Of a stretch of 62,000 nt of DNA, positions 30,347 through 40,538 are shown in pieces; the stretch's first letter is position 1, and the number at the start of each line of letters is the position of its first letter. Source of the stretch: Symbiodinium natans (Eukaryota; Sar; Dinophyceae; Suessiales; Symbiodiniaceae); the NCBI GenBank assembly GCA_905221605.1, contig CAJNDS010002734.1, positions 1-62,000 on the forward strand. The letters run 5' to 3'. The notes under the pieces are model-generated. The model made no database searches. It was not told where the DNA came from and was given only the letters and a program-made list of their open reading frames with translations. The position numbers were made by a program, and so were the translations under genes.

Positions 30347-31830
30347 CACACGCCACTCTTTGTGCCAACCCTAGCGTTTTATGCAGCCGAAGCCGCAGCT
30401 TCCCATGCCAGGCGCAGCAAGAGCCGCACGATGGTGCCTCGGCCAACCATCAGAATATATTCTCAGGAAGATAACTTTTTCAGCCTCTAGAGGTTGAATC
30501 GGATTTAGGGTTTAGGGTTTATGGTTTAGGCAGCAGAAAAAAGCACATGTCATCGGATTTAGGGTTTAGGGCTTATGGTTCATGCCGCAAAGCACATGTC
30601 AACGCACAGCAGCCGGCTAAGTCCCGTAGGCATTCCCCAAGGTCCCCGGCTGCCGGAAAGCGTCAGCTGCACCGTCCACGCTCGGTCTGTGAGGGCCTGG
30701 GCTTCGCATGAAGGAATTCTATGGATTCCCATTAGCGTTTAGGGTTTGGGGTTCAGGGTTTAGGGTTCCCTAAAATTCCAGCTGGCTTCCTATGGTTCCT
30801 TCTGCGTAGTCCTTAGAGATGGGCATCATGGTTCCTATGGTTCTTACTCAACTCACATCCCTGTAGGATGCGGACCGCGCCGGCGAGAGGCCGCGCACCT
30901 GCCAGCAAGCTCTTTCGGTTTTAGGGTTTCGGGCTTAGGGTTTAGGGCACGTTGAGTTTGGCCTCAGGGCTCTTCCGACGACAGTCGTTGCAGATTTTTG
31001 AGCTTCGATGATCCGAAGCTGGATGCATCTAGAGACCGATCTCACTTGCGGTATATTGCACATTGTCGCCCCGGGCAGATGCAAACTGACTGGCGAATAG
31101 CATCCATGCTTCATGAAATATCATGAAAACACATAACTCGACAGGAGCCTGCTCGTGCTTGCTTGTTCTGGCATCAAGCTCGCGATGCTGTGCCCCCCGT
31201 GTCCCCGAACACCATCATGTGAGATCATAACTGCAGTTGCCGCATGCAAGCAGACCCAGCCTATAGCACCGTCTTCACACAACTCCGACGTGCAGGGAAA
31301 GAAGACGAGGATGGTCACCATCAGAACTTAAGATGAGCAGCAACTGACACGGTGCATGTTGACTTGACCGGCATGTTCGATTCAAATTCTGTCTTCCGGA
31401 GGGGCTTGTGAGAAGTGAGAACCTCACTCTCCATCTTCACTTCTGCTTCGAAGACAACATCATGTCAGAGTTTCGCAAAAGAGCAAAATATGAATCATCG
31501 CTTCTCAACCCGGAAAGCCCCGCTCGAACCTCTGTCGCTCGCACTCAATTCCTTCCTTCCTTCGTTGCCTTCTTCCTTGCCTGCTTCTCTCCCTCCCTCC
31601 CTCCCTCCTTTCTTCCTCTCCGTTTCTCTCTTTCTCTCTCTCTCTCTCTCTTTCCGCTTGCCTGGACTAGCAAACTACATTAAGCCAGGATGCAGAAGGC
31701 CAGTATGGCAATGCACGCCGCCATCGCCCTTAATTAAGTGTGAATTTTCTGAAAGTACCCTTGTGATCATCTGTACCAGCGACTGCTTTCAAGATGATCT
31801 GCCACACATGCAGCAACATGAGCAACCCCA
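30347..31830. other. Gene-poor stretch
   Basis: Small TTTAGGG groups at 30503-30520, 30560-30575, 30738-30768 and 30918-30950. A 66-codon minus frame (31121-31321) and a plus frame over (CT)n at 31555-31655 were seen. I cannot support a gene. Confidence 0.35.
31615..31655 (+). repeat. (TCTC)n microsatellite
   Basis: Pyrimidine run of TTCC and TCTC units. Confidence 0.9.
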
Positions 31831-31917
31831 AACCCTAAACCCTAAACCCTAAACCCTAAACCCTAAACCCTAAACCCTAAACCCTAAACCCTAACCCCTA
31901 AACCCTAAACCCTAAAC
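31828..31917 (-). repeat. CCCTAAA tract
   Basis: Twelve units. Confidence 0.95.
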
Positions 31918-32039
31918 TGCAGCTGCGAGACTCCCCTGGACCGGGCAGGATCTGTGCCCAAGGGCCTCCCACTGCAGCCACGTCTTTCGCCATGAAGCCT
32001 ACCCCTTTGTTTTTGAACCCAAACCTTGCTGAAGCCGAC

Positions 32040-32108
32040 CCCTAAACCCTAAACCCTAAACCCTAAACCCTAAACCCTAAACCCTAAACCCTAAACCCTA
32101 AACCCTAG
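32040..32108 (-). repeat. CCCTAAA tract
   Basis: Ten perfect units. Confidence 0.95.
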
Positions 32109-32252
32109 TCCCACTCCCCCGAACCCGCAGCGGATTGAAGGGCGCCTGACGCGAGAAAGGAAGCCAAAGCAGGGCCACTGACGAGGCCAGCAGCAGTTCC
32201 GAGCTCCCAGTAGCCGAAGATCCTGTTCCCGTTGAGGCAGGAAGATGTGAAA

Positions 32253-32316
32253 GGGTTTAGGGTTTAGGGTTTAGAGTTTAGGGTTTAGGGTTTAGGGTTC
32301 CGGGCTTAGGGTTTAA
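32253..32316 (+). repeat. TTTAGGG tract
   Basis: About eight units with TTTAGAG and TCCGGGC variants. Confidence 0.9.
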
Positions 32317-32790
32317 TCCCCCACGCTCGGACAAGCGAGGCAAAAAGGTTTTGGGGTGTAGTTGGCTGTTTCTTTGCAGAAGGTGCGCAGTATGCCACCA
32401 GGGCTACGGTCTCCGAAGACGGATGGCAAGGAGAACTGCTGCTAAGCGGCTTTGTCCGTACGTCGGGTGCACCTCGAAGCAATGGCGCAGTCTAACGCCC
32501 GAACACACAGCTGTGACCATGTGCGAGGATGGCCCTTAGGAACACTCTGAAACCATATTCCTAAACGTGATTCCTCTTAAACCCCAAAAAGGGAAAGTAC
32601 AACATGTCCTAAGGGCTATGGCGTCGTGACACTAGGAGGCCTCCCTAGTAGCAGCCCTTGAACCTACATCGGCATCCCAATCTCTTTGCGCCCAGCAGCT
32701 CAAGCGCGCCAAGTACACGTGGCCCAGGTATAAGGATCCTGCGATCCAGGTAGGTAAAAGATCCATGTCAGGAGCCTCTGTAGCTAGGTT
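32317..32790. other. No supported gene
   Basis: A short plus frame at 32351-32539 (CRRCAVCHQGYGLRRR) and a possible inverted-repeat piece at 32550-32610. Neither is convincing. Confidence 0.3.
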
Positions 32791-32791
32791 C

Positions 32792-32878
32792 TAAACCCTA
32801 AACCCTAAACCCTAAACCCTAAACCCTAAGCCCTAAGCCCTAAGCCCTAAGCCCTAAACCCTAAACCCTAAACCCTAC
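32792..32878 (-). repeat. CCCTAAA / CCCTAAG tract
   Basis: Twelve units with four CCCTAAG variants in the centre. Confidence 0.9.
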
Positions 32879-32999
32879 ATTCCGCAACAAGGACAGCTGG
32901 CTCCTTCACCTAGCCCACTGATGAATCGCAACAAGATCATCAAGGATAGACCTCGGATGCGAAGACGTGCTACCCAGGCTGCTACCAGAGCTGCCCTCC

Positions 33000-33480
33000 A
33001 TCAGCCGGGGCTCTCGCGCTCTCTTTCGGGGTAACATGGCTGTTTGTTCTTCTTCTCAGTGTCACTACTCTTCGCATTGATTGCACATTTCCCTTGTTCT
33101 TCTCTTCTTTTCCCATCACTCTTCGCATCACTCTTTGCCACATGCGTTGCATTACACTGTTTTAAGATGTTGCGATACATTGGTGGCACGCTCCTTCTCC
33201 CCCGCCTTCTTGGCTCCCTGCGGGTTTAAAGGGGGGGTAACCCCTCCACCATCCCACCCTCTGCAAACCAAAACCATAAAATGAGAATCCCCAAATTGCC
33301 CTTATAAGGAGGATTGTTATATATATATATATATATTCACTTTTTTTGGAGGGGGGGGTTCTTAAGCAACTAGTAGTCACATGGTGGTTGTAAGACTCCA
33401 TGTGTGCCAGGGCGCTGGAGATGCGAAGTGCCAGCAGAAAGCCCAGGCTACAAAACAGCACCTTGCCAAGTGCGACATGG
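33000..33480. other. No clear gene; TA repeat and poly-G element
   Basis: (TA)n at 33319-33338, then TTTTTTTGGAGGGGGGGGTT and TCTTAAGCAACTAGTAG at 33340-33377, which match the poly-C/poly-A element at 57841-57967. Confidence 0.4.
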
Positions 33481-33498
33481 CAGGGAGCTTTTCAAGAG

Positions 33499-33540
33499 CG
33501 GTTTAGGGTTTAGGGTTTAGGGTTTAGGGTTTAGGGTTAG
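33499..33540 (+). repeat. TTTAGGG tract
   Basis: Six units. Confidence 0.9.
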
Positions 33541-33766
33541 AGCGATCTTCCCCCCCAACTGACTGCGGAGTGATTGCACGAAGTGCCAAAATGCAACCAA
33601 GCGTCAATCACACCTTAGGAGCAGCTTCAGCATGCTGAGTGGTCCAGGTCATCTACACAGTGGAAGACAGATGTATGCAGCTTCCAAATTCATCAATGGG
33701 ACAGCATTGAATTGGAGATGCAGTTTTGGGGGTTTAGGGTGGCTCTTTTGCTTCGTGTTTTTTCAA

Positions 33767-33945
33767 CCCTAAACTCTAAACCCTAAAGCCTGAACCCTAA
33801 ACCCTAAACCCTAAACCCTAAACCCTCAACCCAATCCGTCTGAGGGACATGATGCCACCACAGTCTCCTTTGGCTTCCTCACAGGACCGGAACTGCTGCG
33901 CACAACGAACTCTGCACTTCAGGGTTTAGGGTTTAGGGCTAGGGT

Positions 33946-33977
<32 letters not shown>

Positions 33978-34016
33978 GGTTTAGGGTTTAGGGTTTAGGG
34001 TTTAGGGCTAGGGTCT
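33767..34016. repeat. Facing CCCTAAA and TTGAGGG/TTTAGGG tracts
   Basis: CCCTAAA units at 33767-33833, then an 85-bp island, then TTTAGGG with five TTGAGGG units at 33921-34016. Confidence 0.85.
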
Positions 34017-34147
34017 CTCATACCCAGAGCATCACATGAGTTCCGAGCTCCTCAGCCGGTAGGCTCCCACCAGGAGGACACCGAAGATGCCCCCAAACGG
34101 TTCGGAGGCCAGCAAGAGGCCGGCGGCCAAACCTGACTCTCCCAGGT

Positions 34148-34321
34148 TTGGGTTTAGGGTTTAGGGTTTAGGGTTTAGGGTTTAGGGTTTAGGGTTTAGG
34201 GTTTAGGGTTTAGGGTTTAGGGTTTAGGGTTTAGGGTTTAGGGTTTAGGGTTTAGGGTTTAGGGTTTAGGGTTTAGGGTTTAGGGTTTAGGGCTCAGGGT
34301 TCAGGGTTCAGGGTTGAGGGC
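34148..34321 (+). repeat. Longest TTTAGGG tract of the left half
   Basis: About 21 TTTAGGG units then TTCAGGG units. Confidence 0.95.
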
Positions 34322-34471
34322 TTCAACTTCAGAGTTGTTCATAGGGGGACTTACACCCTAAACCCCAAACCCTAAACCCTCATTCTGGCGGGTTACTACG
34401 GTAAGGCCCTTCAGAGCCACCAAAAGTTGACGAAGACGGCCGTCTCCACCGTAAGAGGAGTCTTCAGAAAC

Positions 34472-34556
34472 CCAAACCCCAAACCCCAAACCCCAAACCC
34501 CAAACCCCAAACCCCAAACCCCAAACCCCAAACCCCAAACCCTAAACCCTAAACCC
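34472..34556 (-). repeat. AAACCCC variant tract
   Basis: Ten AAACCCC units, then two CCCTAAA, then the CCCTTTCTTGCAACCGGGCT junction word. Confidence 0.9.
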
Positions 34557-34965
34557 TTTCTTGCAACCGGGCTCATTGCTGCCGTAAACCCTAAACCGTA
34601 AACCCTAAACCCCAAGGGAAGCCCGATTCTCTAAGCTCCTGGCCTTCAGCCGGCACTTGGAGATTTCCGATGTTGAGTGCTGACGCCTGGGGTGGCCATG
34701 CAGGGTTTCGGGCTTTTTAGGGTTTAGGGCTTTTCTGGCCACCCGCACTGGTAGGGTTTAGGGATTTTTTTTTTGCCACCCGTCTAGCCATGCTCCACAG
34801 GGCAACTGAAGAGGGAAAGGGTTTAGGGCTTCGGGTTCAAGGACAGGCATGGCATGACATGGCCTCAGGAATGAACCATGTGAAGCATTTTGGAGTTGAC
34901 ACAACTTGGGTGTGCTGGAAGCCCTGTAAGGCACTTTTGGCACTGTGTGCACCAGCAGAAGTCGT

Positions 34966-35499
34966 TCAGCCAGCAGGCCCTTTGCAGTCTATCGGTTCCT
35001 GCACTAAGGCCAGAGCTGTGGAAAAAGCACCCTTGCTCTTCAGGCCGTCAATGATGACGTGCGCAGTGGTCAGCACAGATGTCCTAAACCAACGCAATGC
35101 GTGGTAACAGAGGTCTGGTGAAGCGGTCGCTTGCTGGCTGGTTCGGCCCAGCCGCACGTTGATCTTCATGAGAACCATGAGCAAAACCTTGGCGCCCGAC
35201 TTCCCTTTGGGGCACTCCCCCCTCAGCCCCGGGAAGCACAGCAAGTGTCCGATAGCTATGGCATCCTTTACATCCTTTTCCTCACCTCGCCCTGAAAATT
35301 GCTTTGCTAGTCTGACGCATAGGCAACTCTTAATTAAGCCCTCTATTTGGGCCCTACTTTGCATAGTCTCAACCCAGAAGCCTCCTTTGGATACGCACAG
35401 CCCACAAGCCTTCCTGAAAGCTTTGTCTCCAGGCAGGAGGCCAGGAGTAAAGTCAGGGACTGCGGTGGCATAGTGCGCGGTGTGCCAAAGGAAGAGCGC
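34966..35499 (-). CDS. Long exon of unknown conserved-looking protein
   Basis: The exon starts after TTTGGCAG on the minus strand and runs 177 codons to TGA without any ATG needed at its start, so it is the last exon of a longer gene. It reads ALFLWHTAHYATAVPDFTPG at the start, includes FRKACGLCVSKGGFWVETMQ, KGKSGAKVLLMVLMKINVR and TTAHVIIDGLKSKGAFSTAL. Codon use is uniform, with strong G/C third positions. I do not recognise the family. The plus-strand frames over the same DNA look like its shadow. Confidence 0.6.
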   Translation of the reverse strand, partial: ALFLWHTAHYATAVPDFTPGLLPGDKAFRKACGLCVSKGGFWVETMQSRAQIEGLIKSCLCVRLAKQFSGRGEEKDVKDAIAIGHLLCFPGLRGECPKGKSGAKVLLMVLMKINVRLGRTSQQATASPDLCYHALRWFRTSVLTTAHVIIDGLKSKGAFSTALALVQEPIDCKGPAG

Positions 35500-36370
35500 C
35501 TGCCAAAGTCAATGGCTGGATCATTCAGGGTTCAGGGTCTAGGGTTTAATTAGGGTTCAGCGACCCCCCTGACCCTCCTGTAAACCTTGGGCTCAGATTC
35601 TCTGATAGAGAAGATTCAAGACCCTTTGGTAGCCTAGAAGCCCTATAGACCGCCATGGGCAGTACGGGATGATTTCGGAGCTCAAGCCGGAAGCTTAGGC
35701 TTGAAGCTGGGATTCATTTTGACTTCAGACGTGGCAGTTTCGTGAGGTTTGCAAAAGCATTCTCCCCACATAGCCATACCGAAGTTGAAGTCGTTAGGGT
35801 GCCTTAGAAGAGTCTCTAAACCCTAAACCCGTTTTTGCAACCAGGTCTCTGCGGCCCGCACGCGAAACCCTAAACCCTTTTTGCATCCGGGCTAGGATGT
35901 CCTGGCCGGAAAGTCTTAGCAACCCTTTTTTTTGCATCCAGTCTTAGCAACCCCTAAACCCTAAAAGGGGATAAACCCTGGAGCCCCTGGGCTGAAAGTC
36001 CTAACTCATCATCTCTTATCCGTACACCTTCCTGTAAGCCCTATAAGCCCTCAACCGCAAGACCCTCAATGTTCTTCAAGCGCACCCTTAGCCCGAAACC
36101 CCAATCCCAACTCTAAACCCTAAACCCTAAACCCCAATCCCAACTCTAAACATGTACTAGGCCTGGCCCCAGGATCGAAGGCCGAAGGGAAACCACTCCT
36201 CCCAAGGCTGGTTTAGGGTTCAGGGTTTAGGGTACCCGCCTCGCGTGCAGTTCACGAGGCCAAAGGTTGCAGATCCCGCCCAAATTCAGTACAGTCAGGT
36301 TTGCATCTTAGCCCCAGCAGGCGTTCTCCACAGACAAAGCCAAGATAATCAAAGCGAGCCGAACACAATA
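35500..36370. other. Decayed telomere-like islands
   Basis: Three copies of the CCCTTTTTGCANCCGGG-type junction word lie at 35828-35848, 35876-35894 and 35922-35942. Scattered CCCTAAA units between. No gene supported. Confidence 0.45.
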
Positions 36371-36373
36371 GCT

Positions 36374-36476
36374 TCGGGATGCTCCCCCTTATACTAACAG
36401 TCCTTCATCGATGATAGCTACCCCCTTATTAAAACCCCTGTGAAGGAGCTGTTAGTATAATGGGGAACATCCCAAA
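36374..36476. repeat. Family B inverted-repeat element
   Basis: GGGATGCTCCCCCTTATACT on the left, AGTATAATGGGGAACATCCC on the right. Confidence 0.85.
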
Positions 36477-36894
36477 CAACATAGCGCAACCCCCCAGCTG
36501 CATCCTGCAGCCGAGATGCCAAGGGTCTTTCTAGATTCTAGGAGGTCAGGGTGTTCTCAGTGGGTTTCCGACGCTTAGAACAGCCCCAAAGGGACTTTAA
36601 AGCCATCTCTTGTGCAGGGTTTAAGGTTAGAAGACGGGGTGTTACCCGGGTTACAACTAACAGACCTCCAGAGGATTATAAGACCCCCCCTCCCCCCCCC
36701 CCAACAAAAAAAATGAAATAAAATGAGCAACTTTTCTTCCATCCAAACCCGAAACTGCACCCCTCCTTCCCCCTTTTTAAACTATGTTATTCCCCTACCC
36801 TCGGTGTCGGGTTGTGAGATTCTAAGTCAACCATACTCCTCGCCTCCTCGCCTGGGCCTGGCCCGCAGAGAAGCCCTGCATCCCGCCGAGCTAC

Positions 36895-37060
36895 TCATAT
36901 TAAACGATTATTAAAATATTATTAAAATATGAGTAAAATAATAGTAAAATATTATGAAAATATTATTAAAACATCATTGAAATATTATTAAAATATTATC
37001 AAAATATTATTAAAGTATTACTAAAATATTATTGTTATCTATTTTTTACTACTCGTATTA
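36895..37060 (+). repeat. AT-rich minisatellite
   Basis: About twelve degenerate units of ATTATTAAAATATT. This is far more AT-rich than the rest of the window. Confidence 0.8.
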
Positions 37061-37211
37061 TGATTCGTATCTCTTGTTTATGTTATTCTTCTGATTTTCA
37101 TTAGAATACATACAAATTTACATATTTATACGAGGGGGGGGGTGTTGTTGTTACAGAGCGCCTTTACCTTCATGCGGGATCTTGCAGAATGATTTGCCGA
37201 CATGCGGCCAT

Positions 37212-37316
37212 AAACCCTTAACCCTAAACCCCAAACCCCAAACCCCAAACCCGAAACCCTAAACCCTTAACCCTAAACCCTAAATCCCAAACCCGAAACC
37301 CTAAACCCGAAACCCC
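37212..37316 (-). repeat. CCCTAAA tract with CCCCAAA and CCCGAAA variants
   Basis: About 14 units of mixed type. Confidence 0.9.
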
Positions 37317-37393
37317 TTCGGGTTCGGAAGGCTTTGTTCGCCGCGAAGCCCCACGCGCCCTTTTGGGGGTCACGGGTTGTTGCATCGTACCCC

Positions 37394-37530
37394 AGCTACT
37401 TAAGAGGTGTTTTGGGTACTTAAGCCCCACTCATCAGCCTACTTATAGCCTACTTAGAGGACTTTTAGGGGGGTTATAAGTCATAAGTACAGTTATAATT
37501 GGGGTCATAGGTACCCGGAACCTCTAAGTA
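37394..37530. repeat. Family E relative, enlarged
   Basis: CTACTTAAGAGGTGTTTTGG on the left, GTACCCGGAACCTCTAAGTA on the right. The centre has an extra inverted pair. Confidence 0.6.
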
Positions 37531-37630
37531 GAGATGCTTTGTGAAGACCTGCCTTAAAGCGCAAAGAACCCCAGAGCCGATGAAAGACCTTCTGGGCTCA
37601 TGTTGGTGCAAAGGGCTTGAAGCCTGCTGC

Positions 37631-37940
37631 ACCCTAAACCCTAAACCCTAAACCCTAAACCCTAAACCCTAAACCCTAAACCCTAAACCCTAAACCCCTA
37701 ACCCTAAACCCTAAACCCTAAACCCTAAACCCTAAACCCTAAACCCCTCCAGTCCTTCCCAACCAGAGGTTCAGAAGCATCCTGGAGCAGGGCGGAAGCA
37801 GGAGAACACCCTAAACCCTAAACCCTAAACCCTAAACCCTAAACCCTAAACCCTAAACCCTAAACCCTAAACCCTAAACCCTAAACCCTAAACCCTAAAC
37901 CCTATCACCCTTCACCCTAAACCCTAAACCCTAAACCCGA
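37631..37940 (-). repeat. Two long CCCTAAA tracts
   Basis: About 16 units at 37631-37746 and 18 at 37808-37940, separated by 61 bp. Confidence 0.95.
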
Positions 37941-37961
37941 TCGGCACACTCAGTCTTAATA

Positions 37962-38207
37962 GTGGTGCTCCATATGCTCCGTGCTGCACATGCCACACTC
38001 GATCAGCTGGCTCGACACTTGACTCCCGATGGGCCCGGAGTTGCAGCAAACGATGAGGATCAGGACAAGAGCCACAGGAAGCCTCGGAAAAAAGCCAGCA
38101 AGAAGGTAGCCAGAGATGCGATGGCATATGCAGCCGTGATCTTGTCATGCCGTGTCATGCTTGCTCTGAACAAAGCCTCAACACATATCCCCTGCCGCCA
38201 AGCATGA
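37962..38207. other. Possible exon, strand unresolved
   Basis: On plus, a basic frame (ANDEDQDKSHRKPRKKASKK) reads to a stop. On minus, a hydrophobic frame (YAIASLATFLLAFFRGFLWL, then stop) is equally clean. The strand of the neighbours favours minus. Confidence 0.3.
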
Positions 38208-38506
38208 CATCCTGCTTGCAGGCAGACGACATCATCAGGGACAAGACCGCAATGTGAAGCTTGCTGAACGTCACCACTCCATCTGTGATGACCTTCGCGA
38301 CTGCAAGCACGCAGCGGCGCAGGCATGCAGCTTGAAATTGTGGCACCCTTTGAATCTGTCTAATTTAGCAAATATTAGCTCGCAGGCACGCCCATATGAG
38401 GAGTGACAAGTGGCACAATGCTCGGGAATGTCTTCCGGGGCCTCTTCGCGTGGCACCTTAGTGCCAACGGCCGCGAGAGCAAACCACCCGACGCTTCGTC
38501 ACCATG

Positions 38507-38652
38507 CCCTAAACCCCTAAACCCCTAAACCCCCTAACCCCCTAAACTCCTCAACTCCTGAACCCCTAAACCCCTAAACCCCTAAACCCCTAAACCCCTA
38601 AACCCCTAAACCCCTAAACCCCTAAACCCCTAAACCCCTAAACCCCTAACCC
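38507..38652 (-). repeat. AAACCCCT (8-bp) variant tract
   Basis: About 17 units of the 8-bp variant. Confidence 0.95.
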
Positions 38653-38769
38653 TGTATCTGGGGCGCGGCGGGCCCAACCAGTAGAGACAAGCCAAAGCCC
38701 ATCGGGCTTGTCCTGTGGCAGAGCGTGGCTATACCTACCTTGGGGACCCCGAAGGAAGCTTAACATTGG

Positions 38770-38872
38770 ATGGGTTTAGGGTGTAGGGTGTAGGGTGTAG
38801 GGTGTAGGGTGTAGGGTTTAGGGTTTAGGGTTTAGGGTTTAGGGTTTAGGGTTTAGGGTTTAGGGTTGAGGC
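38770..38872 (+). repeat. TGTAGGG then TTTAGGG tract
   Basis: Five TGTAGGG units followed by seven TTTAGGG units. Confidence 0.95.
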
Positions 38873-39314
38873 CTTGGGACCTTAAAATTGGACAACTAGG
38901 GTTGAGGGTTTAGGATTTCAGGCTCTCGGGTGATTACCTTACAACTACCTTGCAACAACCAACTTCGGATTCGAAAATGGGGATCGTATACCCTGTACTA
39001 CTATCATTGAGGTATACGAACCATAAACCCGGTTGGGGTTCATCTGGTCCCCAAGGTACACCCGACGCTGGGATCCTAACTCCTAAACCCTAAACTTTGG
39101 CCCCAAACCCTAAACCCTGAACGCCCTAAACCATAAACTTTGGCCCTAAACCCCAAGCCCTAAACCCTAAACCCTAATCCTAAACCCCCTTGCCTCCTGG
39201 ATTGTTGCTTGGCGCTGGGCTGATCTGCCCTCGGCAGGCATTCTGAAAGGGATCTCAACTATGGACCGCCTATTGTGGGCTCTTACACTTCAGCGCAGGG
39301 CGCTGGGAAGCGCC

Positions 39315-39352
39315 CTAAACCCTAAACCCTAAACCCTAAACCCTAAACCCTT
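39315..39352 (-). repeat. CCCTAAA tract at left edge of LINE island
   Basis: Five units, then CCCTTTTGCAACAGGCTTGC. Confidence 0.9.
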
Positions 39353-39454
39353 TTGCAACAGGCTTGCCACCTCGCCCGGAGTAAGCGCCACTCGAGTAAA
39401 GCAGCTTCACTGCTATCCAAGAGCACGCATTCGCCGATCGACGGCATCTGAGAC

Positions 39455-39471
39455 AGCCATTTTGGCTCAAG
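39455..39471 (+). promoter_or_regulatory. Spliced-leader relic at LINE 5' end
   Basis: AGCCATTTTGGCTCAAG matches the last 17 nt of the dinoflagellate spliced leader exactly. It stands 42 bp before the ORF1 ATG. A LINE transcript that had been trans-spliced and then copied back would leave this trace. Confidence 0.75.
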
Positions 39472-39512
39472 GGTTTTCGGCTCAGGTCTTGAGGTTGAGG
39501 TTAGTAGAGCTG

Positions 39513-40538
39513 ATGGCTGGCGAGGGAGATTCCGATTTGAGTGATGGTGGGAGGCCTGAGGAACAGCTAGCATTGATGTCCACTTCGTCATCCCCCACTA
39601 AGAGAAAGGCTGGGGATCTACACGTTGCAAGGCACCGGGATGATCCACCGTCATGGGTTCAGGACTTTCAGCTGGCCATTCAAGGGCAAGTAGCCATACT
39701 AGGAGACAACTTGACCACCCTGGGCCACCGCATCGATCGTGAGACCAATGAACGAAAGCAGGACATTGATCAGTTAAAGGTGCAGATGGAGGCAATGGCC
39801 AAAAAGCTTGATGGACTAGGACAAGGTAGGCGGGACTTCAGCGCAGTTCCCCCTCCAGTACCACCAGCTGCTCCTGCGGATCCATGGAGCGCATACAAAG
39901 GGCCCGCCGGTTCCCCTTCCGGCAGCCCAACTGCTTCGACGAGCCAAGCCGACGAAATCAATTACAACCATGTGGTCGTGGGTGCTTTCCACGTGGACAC
40001 TCCTCGCAGAGAAATCGAATGCGCGGTGGCGCGGTTTCTGGAGGAGTGGAACCCACAAGATAAGGCGATGGTTGTCAAAACCATGGTCCGCGGACAGCGG
40101 GCTCGAACCGCGCACCTGCACCTACAGGAACTCCCGTGGGAAAGCGCTAAAGAGCGCTTCTTCACTCTCAAGCAGCTCTATGAGAACAAGCTCCAAACTG
40201 GCACGGCTCAATGCTGGATGTCGGCAAACAAGTCAGCGGAGAGGAGGGCGCGGAACAGGACTGCACGCCGAGTACTGGGCTTCTTGCAGGCTCTGACGCA
40301 ACATGACATACCCAGAGAGGATGTGGATTGGACCAGGCAGATTCTGTGGCTGAATGCCTGCAGAGTGGCAGCCTGCCTTCCCGACAGGCTCAGGGCCGAC
40401 AAGATGCACAACATAGTCAGCCGAACCTTTGAGGACGAGTATGGGGCCACGGGGACTTTCTACATGAACGTTAGCATTCTTGCGCGTGAGACCAAACTCA
40501 CCGAGGATGATGTCGTGACCCGGCTCAACGCTTGCTGA
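39513..40538 (+). CDS. LINE ORF1 protein
   Basis: The ATG at 39513 begins MAGEGDSDLSDGG. A coiled-coil-like stretch (heptads around RIDRETNERKQDIDQLKVQM) is followed by a Pro/Ala/Ser-rich linker and a globular C-terminal half that includes VVGAFHVDTPRREIE and VDWTRQILWL. This order fits ORF1 proteins of non-LTR retrotransposons, which bind the element RNA. The frame is open upstream through the spliced-leader relic but without an ATG. It ends in a single TGA that is in frame with the endonuclease ORF. Confidence 0.75.
   Translation: MAGEGDSDLSDGGRPEEQLALMSTSSSPTKRKAGDLHVARHRDDPPSWVQDFQLAIQGQVAILGDNLTTLGHRIDRETNERKQDIDQLKVQMEAMAKKLDGLGQGRRDFSAVPPPVPPAAPADPWSAYKGPAGSPSGSPTASTSQADEINYNHVVVGAFHVDTPRREIECAVARFLEEWNPQDKAMVVKTMVRGQRARTAHLHLQELPWESAKERFFTLKQLYENKLQTGTAQCWMSANKSAERRARNRTARRVLGFLQALTQHDIPREDVDWTRQILWLNACRVAACLPDRLRADKMHNIVSRTFEDEYGATGTFYMNVSILARETKLTEDDVVTRLNAC

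Noticed and set aside
34790-35553. Plus-strand ORFs over the long exon
   Set aside because: Shadows of the 177-codon minus-strand exon.
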